The notes under the pieces are model-generated. The model worked only from the letters and a program-made list of their open reading frames with translations. It made no database searches and was not told the DNA's origin. A stretch of DNA of 41,639 nucleotides from Acidobacteriota bacterium (GTDB lineage: Bacteria; Acidobacteriota; Terriglobia; Acidiferrales; UBA7541), in NCBI GenBank assembly GCA_003224145.1, contig QHYN01000238.1, positions 1-41,639 on the forward strand, given 5' to 3'. The position numbers and the translations under genes are program-made. Shown here in pieces: positions 33,373 to 41,639 of this stretch; positions within the stretch are counted from its first letter, which is position 1, and the number at the start of each line of letters is the position of its first letter.

Positions 33373-36267
33373 TCAGTGAACGATCTTCCCTTCCGTGTCC
33401 CGGATCTCCATCTTGCCGAGATTCAGCTTCTTCATCCCCTCTTCGATCTTCGCCCGGTCCCCCACGGCCAGCACCACGATCTTTTCCGGATGAATGTACT
33501 TCTGCGCCATTGCTTGGGCCTGCTCCGGAGTCACGGCATCGACAATCTCCGGCAATTTCGAAAAGTAATCCAAGGGCAAATCGTAAACAAAAAGTTCGGC
33601 AAACGTTCCCGCAGCGTCGGTGCCGCGCTCGAACCGCCCCGGCATCGACCGCGTAATCGAATCTTTCGACAACTTCATCTCTTCGGCCGTCATCTGCGTG
33701 TCGCGCATCCGCCGCAGTTCGTTGAAAATTTCCGTAGTCGCGGGGGCCGTCACATCCGTCCTCACGTCCGAGTAGGCAAGGAATGGCCCCGGCTGGCGAT
33801 GATAAACAAAAGATGATCCCGCGCCGTAAGTATAGCCATGGGCTTCGCGCAAATTCATGTTGATGCGGCTCGAGAACAATTCCCCCAAATCGGTGTTCAT
33901 CACTTCCAGTGGCGCATAGTCCGGCGTCGAACGCGCCGCCCCCAGCTCGTAGCACTCCAGCGTCGTTTGGGGGGCGCCCGGCCGGTCAACCAAAATCAAA
34001 CGCGCATCCGTGCTCTCGAGCGCTCCTATTGCTGTGGCCGCCGACTTTCCCTCCTTCCACCCGCCGAACTCCTTCTCCAACAGCGGTTTCAGCGTGGCGA
34101 GCTGGATATTTCCCGCGACGATCAACGCCGCATCATTCGGGAAATAATGCTCCTGCCAGAACTTCAGCAAATCCTCTCGCGAAATGGTTTTCAGCGAATC
34201 GGCGGTCCCAATATCCGGATAGCCGTAAGGATGATGAGTCCCATAGAGTGCCGTCCTCATGACCCGCGACGCCACGGAGAACGGCTCATCCTTTTCCTGC
34301 ACGAGGGCTGCTTCCCTCTCCTTCCTCACTCGCTCGACCTCCTCCTTCGGGAAATTGGGATGCAGCGCCACGTCGGCCAATAAGTCCAATGCATCGGGAA
34401 AATTTCGTGTCAGCGCCTGCGAGCCAACAAGGGAACTATCCATCGAGGCCCGCGACACCAGCGTCGCACCCAAATCCGCAGCGCGATCCGCGATCTGCAG
34501 CGCGTTCCGCGTGGTCGTTCCCTGCTGCAGCATTCTTGCGGTGAAGCTGGCCAGCCCGGGCCTGTCTACAGGATTCGCGCCACTCCCCGAACGCAGCACC
34601 AGGCTCGCCGCCACTAGCGGCAGTCCCGGCCGCTCGCTGTACAGCACGGTTAAGCCATTGGAAAGCTTGAATTGCTCCGGCACCGGCAAATGCAGCGGAC
34701 TTGACGGCCCCGGCTTCGGCGCCTCTTTGCGCCATTCCGCGTCTGCATTGACCGGTTCACCTCCGGTCTTTGCCGTGTCCTTCTGTTCGGCCTTCGGGGT
34801 GGGAACTTCCGCGCCAAGCTCCTGCTTCCCCTGGACTCCGTACACCACGACTCGCTGATTGCTGTTGAGCTGCGCCTGCGCAAAGGCTTGCAGCGATTCG
34901 ACCGAGGCATCCTCATACCGCGCAATGTCCGCGGCGAGAAAATCCGGTGTGCCCAGAAAATGGTTGTAGCTATTCAAACGGTCGGCCACTCCCCCAAATC
35001 CTCCCAGCGTTTCCAGTCCCTCAATGATTCGTGATTCCAGCACGTTTCGCGCACGGACCAATTCTGCCTCTGTCGGTCCGCTGGTCCGGAACGCATCCAA
35101 CTCCGTATTGATGGCCTTCTCCAGATCATCTGGTTTCACTCCCGGCCGCGCCGTCGCCTGCACCTGGAACACCGACCCGAGTATCAGCGATTGCTGATTC
35201 GCTGCCACATCCAGCGCGATCTGTCTTTCATAGACTAGCTTCTTGTACAGCCGGCTCGACTTCCCTCCTCCCAGTACTGTGGCCGTAAGATCCGCCTCCG
35301 CGTCGCCCGGTTTGAAGATCGGCGAACTGAGCCATGCCATGTAAACACGCGGCAGTTGAACATTGTCTTGAATCACAGAACGTCTCTCCGAAGCGATCGG
35401 CGGCGTTTTCGCCTTGATTTTCGGCACATCCTCCCCGCGCTTCAGCGAGCCAAAATACTTCTGCACTAACTCCTTGGCTCGCTCCGGCTGAAAGTCCCCC
35501 ACAATCGCCAGGCTCGCATTATTCGGTGCGTAGTACAGCTTGAAGAAATTTCTCACGTCCTCGAGCTTGGCCGCTTGGATGTCCGCGTGCGATCCAATCA
35601 CGTCCGCGTAGTAAGGGTGATCCTTTGGAAAAAGTTGGTGCATCATCCCTTCTTCCACAATTCCATAGGGAGCGTTCTCCATGCTTTGCCGCCGCTCGTT
35701 TCGCACCACATCCTGCTGATTCGAAAGGCTGGCCTGATCCAGCTTGTCCGGCAGGTAGCCCATGCGGTCCGATTCCAGCCACAGCGCCAGCTCCAATTGG
35801 TTCGCGGGCAGCGTCTCGAAGTAATTCGTGCGGTCGAAATCCGTCGTCCCATTGATGTCGCTTGCACCGGCAGCTTCGAGGAAATGAAAATGGGAATTCC
35901 CGGGCACGTGCCGCGACCCTTCGAACATCATGTGCTCAAACAAATGGGCGAAGCCCGTCCGCCCGGGCAACTCGTTCGCCGGCCCCACGTGGTACCACAA
36001 ATTCACCGCCACCATGGGCAAGCGGTGGTCCTCCGAAAGAATCACCTCCAGGCCGTTCGCCAGTTTGTATTTCTCGAATTTCAGTTGTGGCACTTCCAGC
36101 GGCGCACGCTTGGGAGCAGCCTTCTTGGCTTGCGTCTCTGGCTGCGCCTTCTTCGCACCCTGCGCGGGCGCTTGTGGCGGAGCTGGTTTCTGTGCGGAGG
36201 ATGCCATCGCAAGGACCAGAAATCCCGCTACTCCCAACGTCAAAACATTCGTATAGAGCTGCCTCAT
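33373..36267 (-). CDS. Two-domain M16 zinc metalloprotease (pitrilysin family)
   Basis: 964 aa from the ATG at 36267, which has AAAGGA upstream and starts a signal peptide (VLTLGVAGFLVLAMASSAQ). Two M16 halves are joined: the first has the inverted zinc motif HLFEH in GFAHLFEHMMFEGS and a later glutamate-bearing helix; the second (FTARMLQQGTTTR) lacks HxxEH, so it should be structural. An alanine, lysine and proline-rich linker follows the signal peptide. Pitrilysin-type enzymes degrade peptides in a chamber between the halves; here it would act in the periplasm. Confidence 0.92.
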   Translation of the reverse strand: MRQLYTNVLTLGVAGFLVLAMASSAQKPAPPQAPAQGAKKAQPETQAKKAAPKRAPLEVPQLKFEKYKLANGLEVILSEDHRLPMVAVNLWYHVGPANELPGRTGFAHLFEHMMFEGSRHVPGNSHFHFLEAAGASDINGTTDFDRTNYFETLPANQLELALWLESDRMGYLPDKLDQASLSNQQDVVRNERRQSMENAPYGIVEEGMMHQLFPKDHPYYADVIGSHADIQAAKLEDVRNFFKLYYAPNNASLAIVGDFQPERAKELVQKYFGSLKRGEDVPKIKAKTPPIASERRSVIQDNVQLPRVYMAWLSSPIFKPGDAEADLTATVLGGGKSSRLYKKLVYERQIALDVAANQQSLILGSVFQVQATARPGVKPDDLEKAINTELDAFRTSGPTEAELVRARNVLESRIIEGLETLGGFGGVADRLNSYNHFLGTPDFLAADIARYEDASVESLQAFAQAQLNSNQRVVVYGVQGKQELGAEVPTPKAEQKDTAKTGGEPVNADAEWRKEAPKPGPSSPLHLPVPEQFKLSNGLTVLYSERPGLPLVAASLVLRSGSGANPVDRPGLASFTARMLQQGTTTRNALQIADRAADLGATLVSRASMDSSLVGSQALTRNFPDALDLLADVALHPNFPKEEVERVRKEREAALVQEKDEPFSVASRVMRTALYGTHHPYGYPDIGTADSLKTISREDLLKFWQEHYFPNDAALIVAGNIQLATLKPLLEKEFGGWKEGKSAATAIGALESTDARLILVDRPGAPQTTLECYELGAARSTPDYAPLEVMNTDLGELFSSRINMNLREAHGYTYGAGSSFVYHRQPGPFLAYSDVRTDVTAPATTEIFNELRRMRDTQMTAEEMKLSKDSITRSMPGRFERGTDAAGTFAELFVYDLPLDYFSKLPEIVDAVTPEQAQAMAQKYIHPEKIVVLAVGDRAKIEEGMKKLNLGKMEIRDTEGKIVH

Positions 36268-36464
36268 CACCGTTTTCCTTTCGAAATGGCACAGATTGAC
36301 TGTCAAACGCCGGACCACGCTCGCAGGTGTCCTAAATGACCCGTTGCTAGCTTACCTTGCTTCTCAAAGGGTGCAAATGCATTATCCGAGGACACGTCGA
36401 TTTCGAACTGGAAATTGGATTTTCGCGCAGGCTTAGACTGCTTGGAAATTTAACCGAGGTCAAA

Positions 36465-38909
36465 CTAGGAGAATACCTTCGGACGCACAAGGTAGCGCTC
36501 TAAGATCTCATCCAGCTCCTGGGGCCGTATCGGCTTGGACAAATAATCGTCCATGCCGGCAGTTACGCATTTCTCCCGGTCGCCTTTCATTGCGTGAGCA
36601 GTGAGAGCGATCACCGTCAGTCGTCGATCAGTGCCTATTTCTTTCTGGCGAATCGCGCTTATTGCTTCAATGCCATCCATTTCCGGCATCTGGATATCCA
36701 TGAATACCAGGTCGAACTTTGCTTTCCCGAGCGTCTCCAGCGCTTCCCGCCCGTTGCCGGCCACTACCACACGATGTCCGCGCTTCTCCAACAAGCGTGT
36801 GGCCAGCCGCTGGTTCACAAGATTGTCTTCCACGAGAAGCACGTTCAAGACAGATTCAGGGTCGCGTTCGTCGTGCAATGAATATCGGGTAATTAACGGG
36901 ATGGCGCCCTTGCTCTCGCGCGCTCCGAGAACTCGCGCAATGGCTTCGCGCAATTCCGACTGACGGATCGGTTTCAGCAGGTAAGCGGAGATTCCCAGTT
37001 TATTGCAACGCTCCGCATCTCCCCGATGGCCGGCGGAAGTTAGCATCATGATCGTTGCCGTCGATAACTCCGGCCTCTGCCGGATTCGTTCCACGAGCTC
37101 AAAACCGTCCATCTTTGGCATGTGCATGTCCAGCAGGATCAACCCGTACGGATCCTCCGCTCTCCGTGCAGCGGGTAACTCCGCCAATGCATCTTCCCCA
37201 CCTTCCACCGAAGTGGACCGCATTTCCCACCGCTTCAGCATGCCTTCGAGAATCCGGCGGTTCGTGCGATTGTCGTCGACCACCAGAACTCTCACGCCCC
37301 GCAAAATCTCCGGAGGCGCGGCCTTTCCTATTTCAACTCTTTCGGGATCAACGACAGCGACTGGCAACGTAAAGTGGAACCTGCTTCCCTTTCCAACTTC
37401 GCTCTCCAGCCATATCTTTCCACCCATCTTTTCCAGCAACCGCGTCGAAATTGTCAGTCCCAGCCCGGTTCCACCGTATTTTCGTGTCGTGGATGTGTCC
37501 GCCTGCGCGAACGCATCAAAAATCACTTTCTGCTTTTCGGGCGGAACGCCAATTCCCGTGTCGGCCACCTCAAAATGTAAAACTCGATCTTCTTGGCCCC
37601 CCGCATCGACTTGCACTTTTACGGCGACTTCCCCTTCGTGCGTGAACTTGATGGCATTGCCCACAAGGTTGATCAAGATTTGATTCAATCGGTTGGCGTC
37701 TGCCCGCACCATTTCCGGAACCTCCGGCGCCAATTCGCAGAGTAGCTCCAGCCCCTTTTCGTCTGCCCGAAGAGCAAGCGTTCTGAGGTTTGATTCCAGG
37801 CTGTCGCGCAGGTTGAACGGACGGATATCGATATCAATCCTGCCTGCTTCGATTTTGGAGAAATCGAGAATGTCATTGATGACTCCAAGCAGCGAATCGG
37901 CAGAGAGCTTGACGGTGTCGAGATATTCCCGCTGTTCCGACGTAAGCTCGGTTCCGAGGGCCAGGTCCGCCATCCCCATGACACCGTTCAGGGGAGTCCG
38001 AATCTCATGGCTCATGTTCGCGAGGAATTCGCTCTTCGCGCGACTGGCCTCCTCTGCCGTTTCCTTGGCACGCTGCATTTCGGCTTCGGTCCGCTTGTGC
38101 TCTTCGATTTCTTTTCGGAGTTCCTCGGTCCGCTCTTGGACACGAATTTCGAGCTCATCCTTGGCGCTCAGCAGCGCGGCATCACGCTGCTGAATGCTCT
38201 CCAACATGTGGTTGAACGAACCGACAAGCGCCCCGACCTCGTCATTTCCTACAGGGGTGGCTCGCAGAGAATAGTCCTCTTTACTGGAAACCCTGCCGGC
38301 AAGCTCTGCTAACTGCAAGATGGGCGACGTGATCTTGTGGAGCAACGGCGACGACACGATATACGCCAGCAGAACAGACAGGAGCAACACAAGCGCGGAA
38401 ATCTTCACATACTCCCGGGTTTTTGCCTGAAGCACACTCAGGTCGGAGACGATGGCAATCGCACCAACGTTTGTTTGGTCAAAAATTACCTGACGAGACA
38501 ACGTGATCTTTTCATCGTCAAATCGTGCCCCGTCCTCGCTCCGGGCAGGGATCTCAAAGGTACGCGGCAGGCCGGGGCGACGATATTCGGCAAAAACCTT
38601 GCCACCGCGGTCGTACAAACAACCCGCCATAATGTGCTTTTCACTCTGCAATGCTCCCAGCATCTCGCGCGCCGACTTCCGGTCATTAAACATCAACGAG
38701 GCGGCCGTATTCGCTCCCAACGTGTCCCCCAGGGCGGACAGTTCACTGGCCAGCATCGCGCGATAATTGGCGCGCTCGTACAGGGCATAACCAACGCTTG
38801 CCAGACCGAGGGCCAGACAGCTTGTCGCCAGTATGATCGCGGTTAGTTTCTGGTGAATCGACGATCTTCGAAAAGATTTCATTTTATCGGCCGTCCTTAC
38901 CATACCCAT
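36465..38909 (-). CDS. Hybrid sensor histidine kinase, two receivers
   Basis: 814 aa. Two membrane helices (~21-42 and ~169-188) enclose a periplasmic sensor (CHASE8-like by its [14 protein letters not shown] and [12 protein letters not shown] segments). A HAMP region, a coiled coil, and HisKA with H301 ([11 protein letters not shown]) follow, then HATPase with [10 protein letters not shown] and GTGLGLTIS. Receiver 1 has D594, receiver 2 D738. This is the BarA/RpfC-like layout without a phosphotransfer domain. Several ATGs (38909, 38903, 38882) are possible starts. It follows the YfiR gene by 25 bp, last gene in the apparent TonB receptor operon. Confidence 0.9.
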   Translation of the reverse strand: MGMVRTADKMKSFRRSSIHQKLTAIILATSCLALGLASVGYALYERANYRAMLASELSALGDTLGANTAASLMFNDRKSAREMLGALQSEKHIMAGCLYDRGGKVFAEYRRPGLPRTFEIPARSEDGARFDDEKITLSRQVIFDQTNVGAIAIVSDLSVLQAKTREYVKISALVLLLSVLLAYIVSSPLLHKITSPILQLAELAGRVSSKEDYSLRATPVGNDEVGALVGSFNHMLESIQQRDAALLSAKDELEIRVQERTEELRKEIEEHKRTEAEMQRAKETAEEASRAKSEFLANMSHEIRTPLNGVMGMADLALGTELTSEQREYLDTVKLSADSLLGVINDILDFSKIEAGRIDIDIRPFNLRDSLESNLRTLALRADEKGLELLCELAPEVPEMVRADANRLNQILINLVGNAIKFTHEGEVAVKVQVDAGGQEDRVLHFEVADTGIGVPPEKQKVIFDAFAQADTSTTRKYGGTGLGLTISTRLLEKMGGKIWLESEVGKGSRFHFTLPVAVVDPERVEIGKAAPPEILRGVRVLVVDDNRTNRRILEGMLKRWEMRSTSVEGGEDALAELPAARRAEDPYGLILLDMHMPKMDGFELVERIRQRPELSTATIMMLTSAGHRGDAERCNKLGISAYLLKPIRQSELREAIARVLGARESKGAIPLITRYSLHDERDPESVLNVLLVEDNLVNQRLATRLLEKRGHRVVVAGNGREALETLGKAKFDLVFMDIQMPEMDGIEAISAIRQKEIGTDRRLTVIALTAHAMKGDREKCVTAGMDDYLSKPIRPQELDEILERYLVRPKVFS

Positions 38910-38934
38910 TCTTCTTAAGTTTGCCGCTGGCGCT

Positions 38935-39669
38935 TTAAGTAACTTTAAATTCCGGGTGGTTCACTCCCGTTTGCAACATGACCATCATCTGTTCTGGCGA
39001 TGAATTCGAAAGCTCGCTGCCCCCTGAATCGCCGTTTTGTTGTTTGACCACTCGGGCTAAGACGAGCAGTCTGGAGCTGATCTTCAGCCCCGCTCGTAAG
39101 GCTGCATCCAGGTTGACGTCGAAGCGTACTTCTTTGTCTTCCAGACCAAACTGAACCATTCCCCCACGCGCGGCGAACTGGGCTATCTCTCCTACGGTGA
39201 GGATGTTGGATCCCGCGGCTGTGGAGAGGATTTGGACAACCTGTTTCCTTTCGGAAGAACTGATGTAGAGAACATGGCAACCGCCGACTTCCTTGTCGTT
39301 CCGCACGTGGCGAATTTGCACTAGCCTGCCGTTGGGGGTCTGTTTAGAAACCATCGATGCCAAAGACTCTCCGAAAGGATCGCGACCGAGAATGCACAGA
39401 ATAGTTGGGGCCTGAGCGTTGGGGTAAGCCGAGGCCGGCCATTCGACGAACCGCGTGAGGTTGTAAAGTATGGCTGCTTTCAATTCGTACTCACCGGCCG
39501 AGTCCCCTTGGGCAGCAGCGATCTGCGGGACTGCCGCCTGCGTCGCCAGCACGAGCCAGAAAACCAGGCGCACGCGAGACATTCTAGGGATCGAACGAGC
39601 ATCGCGTTTGCCCCGTCGCCGTGCCTGCCGTTTCTTCCCTGAGCGAGATGTCTGCAGCTGGAAGTTCAT
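38935..39669 (-). CDS. YfiR-family periplasmic protein (DUF4154)
   Basis: 244 aa from the ATG at 39669; a TTG further upstream overlaps the receptor gene. The basic start is followed by a signal segment ([20 protein letters not shown]) and the YfiR fold: [62 protein letters not shown]. YfiR proteins control membrane-bound signalling enzymes (diguanylate cyclases in Pseudomonas). Here the neighbour is a hybrid kinase with a periplasmic sensor domain, so this protein probably modulates it. Confidence 0.82.
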   Translation of the reverse strand: MNFQLQTSRSGKKRQARRRGKRDARSIPRMSRVRLVFWLVLATQAAVPQIAAAQGDSAGEYELKAAILYNLTRFVEWPASAYPNAQAPTILCILGRDPFGESLASMVSKQTPNGRLVQIRHVRNDKEVGGCHVLYISSSERKQVVQILSTAAGSNILTVGEIAQFAARGGMVQFGLEDKEVRFDVNLDAALRAGLKISSRLLVLARVVKQQNGDSGGSELSNSSPEQMMVMLQTGVNHPEFKVT

Positions 39670-39683
39670 GTACTTCTTCGTCT

Positions 39684-41639
39684 CTACCTCTCGCTCCAAT
39701 GTGGCCGATAAATCAGTTTTACTCGAAAGTTCCGCCCGTCTTGGGGAATCGCGGTTTGCACGTGTTCGAGGCCTCCGGAGTCGGCGTAGCGCTTATCGAA
39801 AACATTGTAGAGACCCGCGGAAACGTCGAAGTCTTCCTTGAACTTGCGCGCATATACCGTGGCATTCATGACGAAGAACCCGCCCAAATCGGTTTGAGCG
39901 ATGGTCCTTCTCCGGCTGGTGTATTGCGCGTCGAAACTGGCAAAGAGCTTTTTCTGCGCCAGGGGAATACTGAGATTGCACTTGGCCAATTGTTTCGGAG
40001 AATTGGTCAAAACGTTATCGGTCACGATGCTCTCAGAGTATTGCAGGGAATGCGAAATTGCCCCTTGCAAGCCGCCCGGCCACTTTGCTCCCACCTCCCA
40101 TTCGATGCCCTTGGCTTGCAAGGGGACGGAATTCGTATACACCGGGAGACCAGTGAGTGGATCCCTCGTCTGTTCGATCAGATCGTCAATGCGATTCAGA
40201 AACCCCGCGCCGGACACGGTATAGGTTTTCCCGAAACGATGCTCCAGGTCCAACTCCCAGGTGCGAATCCTCTCCGGCCGCAAAGCAGGGTTCGCCGTGT
40301 TGCTCTTGTTGCCGGAATAGAAGCTTTCAAAGCTGTTCGGAGCGCGGAAGGCCCAGCTGTAGGTCGCCCTGACGTCTGTTCTAGGGGTTGCACGAAAAAC
40401 CAACCCTACACGTGGACTGAGCGTGTTTCCATACTTTTCATGCCAATCATCGCGTAGGCCAACCACGATAGCCAAGCCTTTGCGAATGGAATACTCGTCC
40501 TGAAAATAGACGGCATATTCCCGCGATGAACGGTGATCGTCGAAGTAGAGAGTATAAGGCTGGATGTCGTAATTCACCTGCTGCTGTTGTAGATCCTGGC
40601 GCCACTCCGTGCCGAGCGTGACGCGGTGGCGCCGGAAGAAGACTCTGGAAGCGTCGCCCTGAAAGTCCAGCCAAGTTCCGTTGGCCGCATCGTAGTTTTC
40701 GGTGAACGGGGGGATGCCGGTGCCTGCATAGTCGGTGACATAAATTCCGTGATAGTCGTACCAATCATAAGAAAGCCGTCCCAAGGTTTCCCAGTTTCCA
40801 AAGGTGTGGCTGTACTGCACGTCGGCGTAACCACGAGCGTCTGTCGTCCGCGTTCGCGAGTCGTTAAAGACCGTGCCGAATGAGGCCGTCGGAATGTGCT
40901 TTGTGCGCGACCCTTGAACCACATGAATGTTGAAATCCCGGTAGATGATATCCGCGAACACGTTGTACGACTGGTCTCCATCGGCGTCTACGGCGAACCC
41001 GTTGTTCGTGGCCGGGCTGTCAAATTCCGGATAGAACAGGCGCTTGTTGCCCTTGCTGTTGTAGAAGGATCCGGACACGAGCGTCTCCAGGCCGTTGTCA
41101 AAGCGCTCGCCAAAACTCACTCGGCCCTTGTAGGAGTTCCAGCTTCCGGCCCTGGTGGAAAGTTCCGTGGCGTTCAGGTCGCGGCCTCGCTTGGTGATCA
41201 CGTTGACGACCGCAGCGAACGCTCCCGTGCCGTAAATGGAGGAATTGGGCCCGCGAATGATCTCGATCCGTTCGATGAGATCCATGTCGACCGGGAACTC
41301 CGTCCCCACATAAGCTCCGTCAAAGATGTTGTCGTTGATGCGGTGGCCATCCAACAAGAAGAGGATGCGCGCGTTGTAGTCTCCGGGCCGCGATAATCCC
41401 CGCACGCCTACATAGCTGTAATTGCGATCGTAAATCACATAGAAACCGCGAACGGTCCGCAGTACGTCCGCCAGCGTTCGATAACCGTACTTCCGGATTT
41501 CCTCAGCTGTGACTACGGTTACCGAAGTGGGAGTATCAGCGGCTTTCTGGAGAAACTTGGAAGCACCGTAAACCGAGTCCACTTTGAGTTTTGCGAGTTG
41601 TTCAATACTCATCCCGCTGAGGTCGGCTTGACCCGGCTC
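39684..41639 (-). CDS. TonB-dependent outer membrane receptor, 5' truncated by window edge
   Basis: The frame is open to the right edge; the first visible residues (DLSGMSIEQLAKLKVDSVY) are mid-protein, so the start with its signal peptide lies outside. The plug domain is visible (SVTVVTAEEIRKYGYRTLAD, VGVRGLSRPGDYNARILFLL, IRGPNSSIYGTGAFAAVVNV) and so is the 22-strand barrel down to the end. BtuB/Cir-like receptors take up cobalamin, siderophores or other ligands. The stop overlaps no gene but lies 14 nt before the YfiR start. The gene order receptor, YfiR, kinase suggests that ligand binding feeds a signalling path. Confidence 0.9.
   Translation of the reverse strand, partial: EPGQADLSGMSIEQLAKLKVDSVYGASKFLQKAADTPTSVTVVTAEEIRKYGYRTLADVLRTVRGFYVIYDRNYSYVGVRGLSRPGDYNARILFLLDGHRINDNIFDGAYVGTEFPVDMDLIERIEIIRGPNSSIYGTGAFAAVVNVITKRGRDLNATELSTRAGSWNSYKGRVSFGERFDNGLETLVSGSFYNSKGNKRLFYPEFDSPATNNGFAVDADGDQSYNVFADIIYRDFNIHVVQGSRTKHIPTASFGTVFNDSRTRTTDARGYADVQYSHTFGNWETLGRLSYDWYDYHGIYVTDYAGTGIPPFTENYDAANGTWLDFQGDASRVFFRRHRVTLGTEWRQDLQQQQVNYDIQPYTLYFDDHRSSREYAVYFQDEYSIRKGLAIVVGLRDDWHEKYGNTLSPRVGLVFRATPRTDVRATYSWAFRAPNSFESFYSGNKSNTANPALRPERIRTWELDLEHRFGKTYTVSGAGFLNRIDDLIEQTRDPLTGLPVYTNSVPLQAKGIEWEVGAKWPGGLQGAISHSLQYSESIVTDNVLTNSPKQLAKCNLSIPLAQKKLFASFDAQYTSRRRTIAQTDLGGFFVMNATVYARKFKEDFDVSAGLYNVFDKRYADSGGLEHVQTAIPQDGRNFRVKLIYRPHWSER

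Overview
The window looks like a chromosomal stretch of an Acidobacteriota-type bacterium. This is inferred from the moderately high GC, the many small secreted proteins of unknown function, the dispersed GTCATCCTGAGCG and GTCATTCCGAGCG repeats, the TonB receptor/YfiR/hybrid-kinase set, FecR-like and ExbD-like proteins, and a split methylmalonyl-CoA mutase. I could not run a search, so the phylum is an inference. No rRNA, tRNA, CRISPR array or prophage was seen. Both ends cut genes: a FecR-like gene on the left and a TonB-dependent receptor on the right.

Layout. 1-3071: FecR-like fragment, a membrane protein with an ExbD/TolR-like C-terminal domain, and a secreted protein of unknown function. 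3162-5258: the most interesting block. A sigma70-like promoter is followed by a SAM-II (SAM-alpha) riboswitch-like aptamer, an intrinsic terminator, a threonine-synthase-family PLP enzyme and a CysO/MoaD-like sulfur carrier whose diglycine is capped by three extra residues. Together they suggest SAM-controlled, protein-thiocarboxylate-dependent sulfur amino acid synthesis. 5433-11508: a secreted DUF4097-like protein, a Gfo/Idh/MocA oxidoreductase, a STAS/pseudo-receiver protein, peptide deformylase, a peroxiredoxin that appears to be a selenoprotein (in-frame UGA at the catalytic position followed by a strong hairpin), a type IV pilin-like protein and an MscS channel. 11828-13157: a small accessory island with a PIN-domain toxin/antitoxin pair and a GIY-YIG-like protein.

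13337-15764: leuC and leuD with an unrelated small basic gene wedged between them. 15793-23442, all on the minus strand: pyrE, truA, aldehyde dehydrogenase, a small CxxC protein, an isopropylmalate/homocitrate-synthase-type enzyme, an M20 peptidase and a coupled amidohydrolase. 23751-25826: a TolC-type outer-membrane efflux protein. 26157-28206: a DUF1264 protein followed by a Tat-exported sulfite-oxidase-type molybdoenzyme and its small cytochrome c, resembling SorAB.

28364-30980: split methylmalonyl-CoA mutase. A 467-bp cassette bounded by 29-bp inverted repeats and carrying a GxxExxY gene sits between the catalytic and B12-binding subunit genes. 30977-36267: rsgA, a HEAT-repeat secreted protein and a two-domain M16 protease. 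36465-41639: an apparent three-gene signalling operon, transcribed leftward, of TonB receptor, YfiR-family protein and hybrid histidine kinase.
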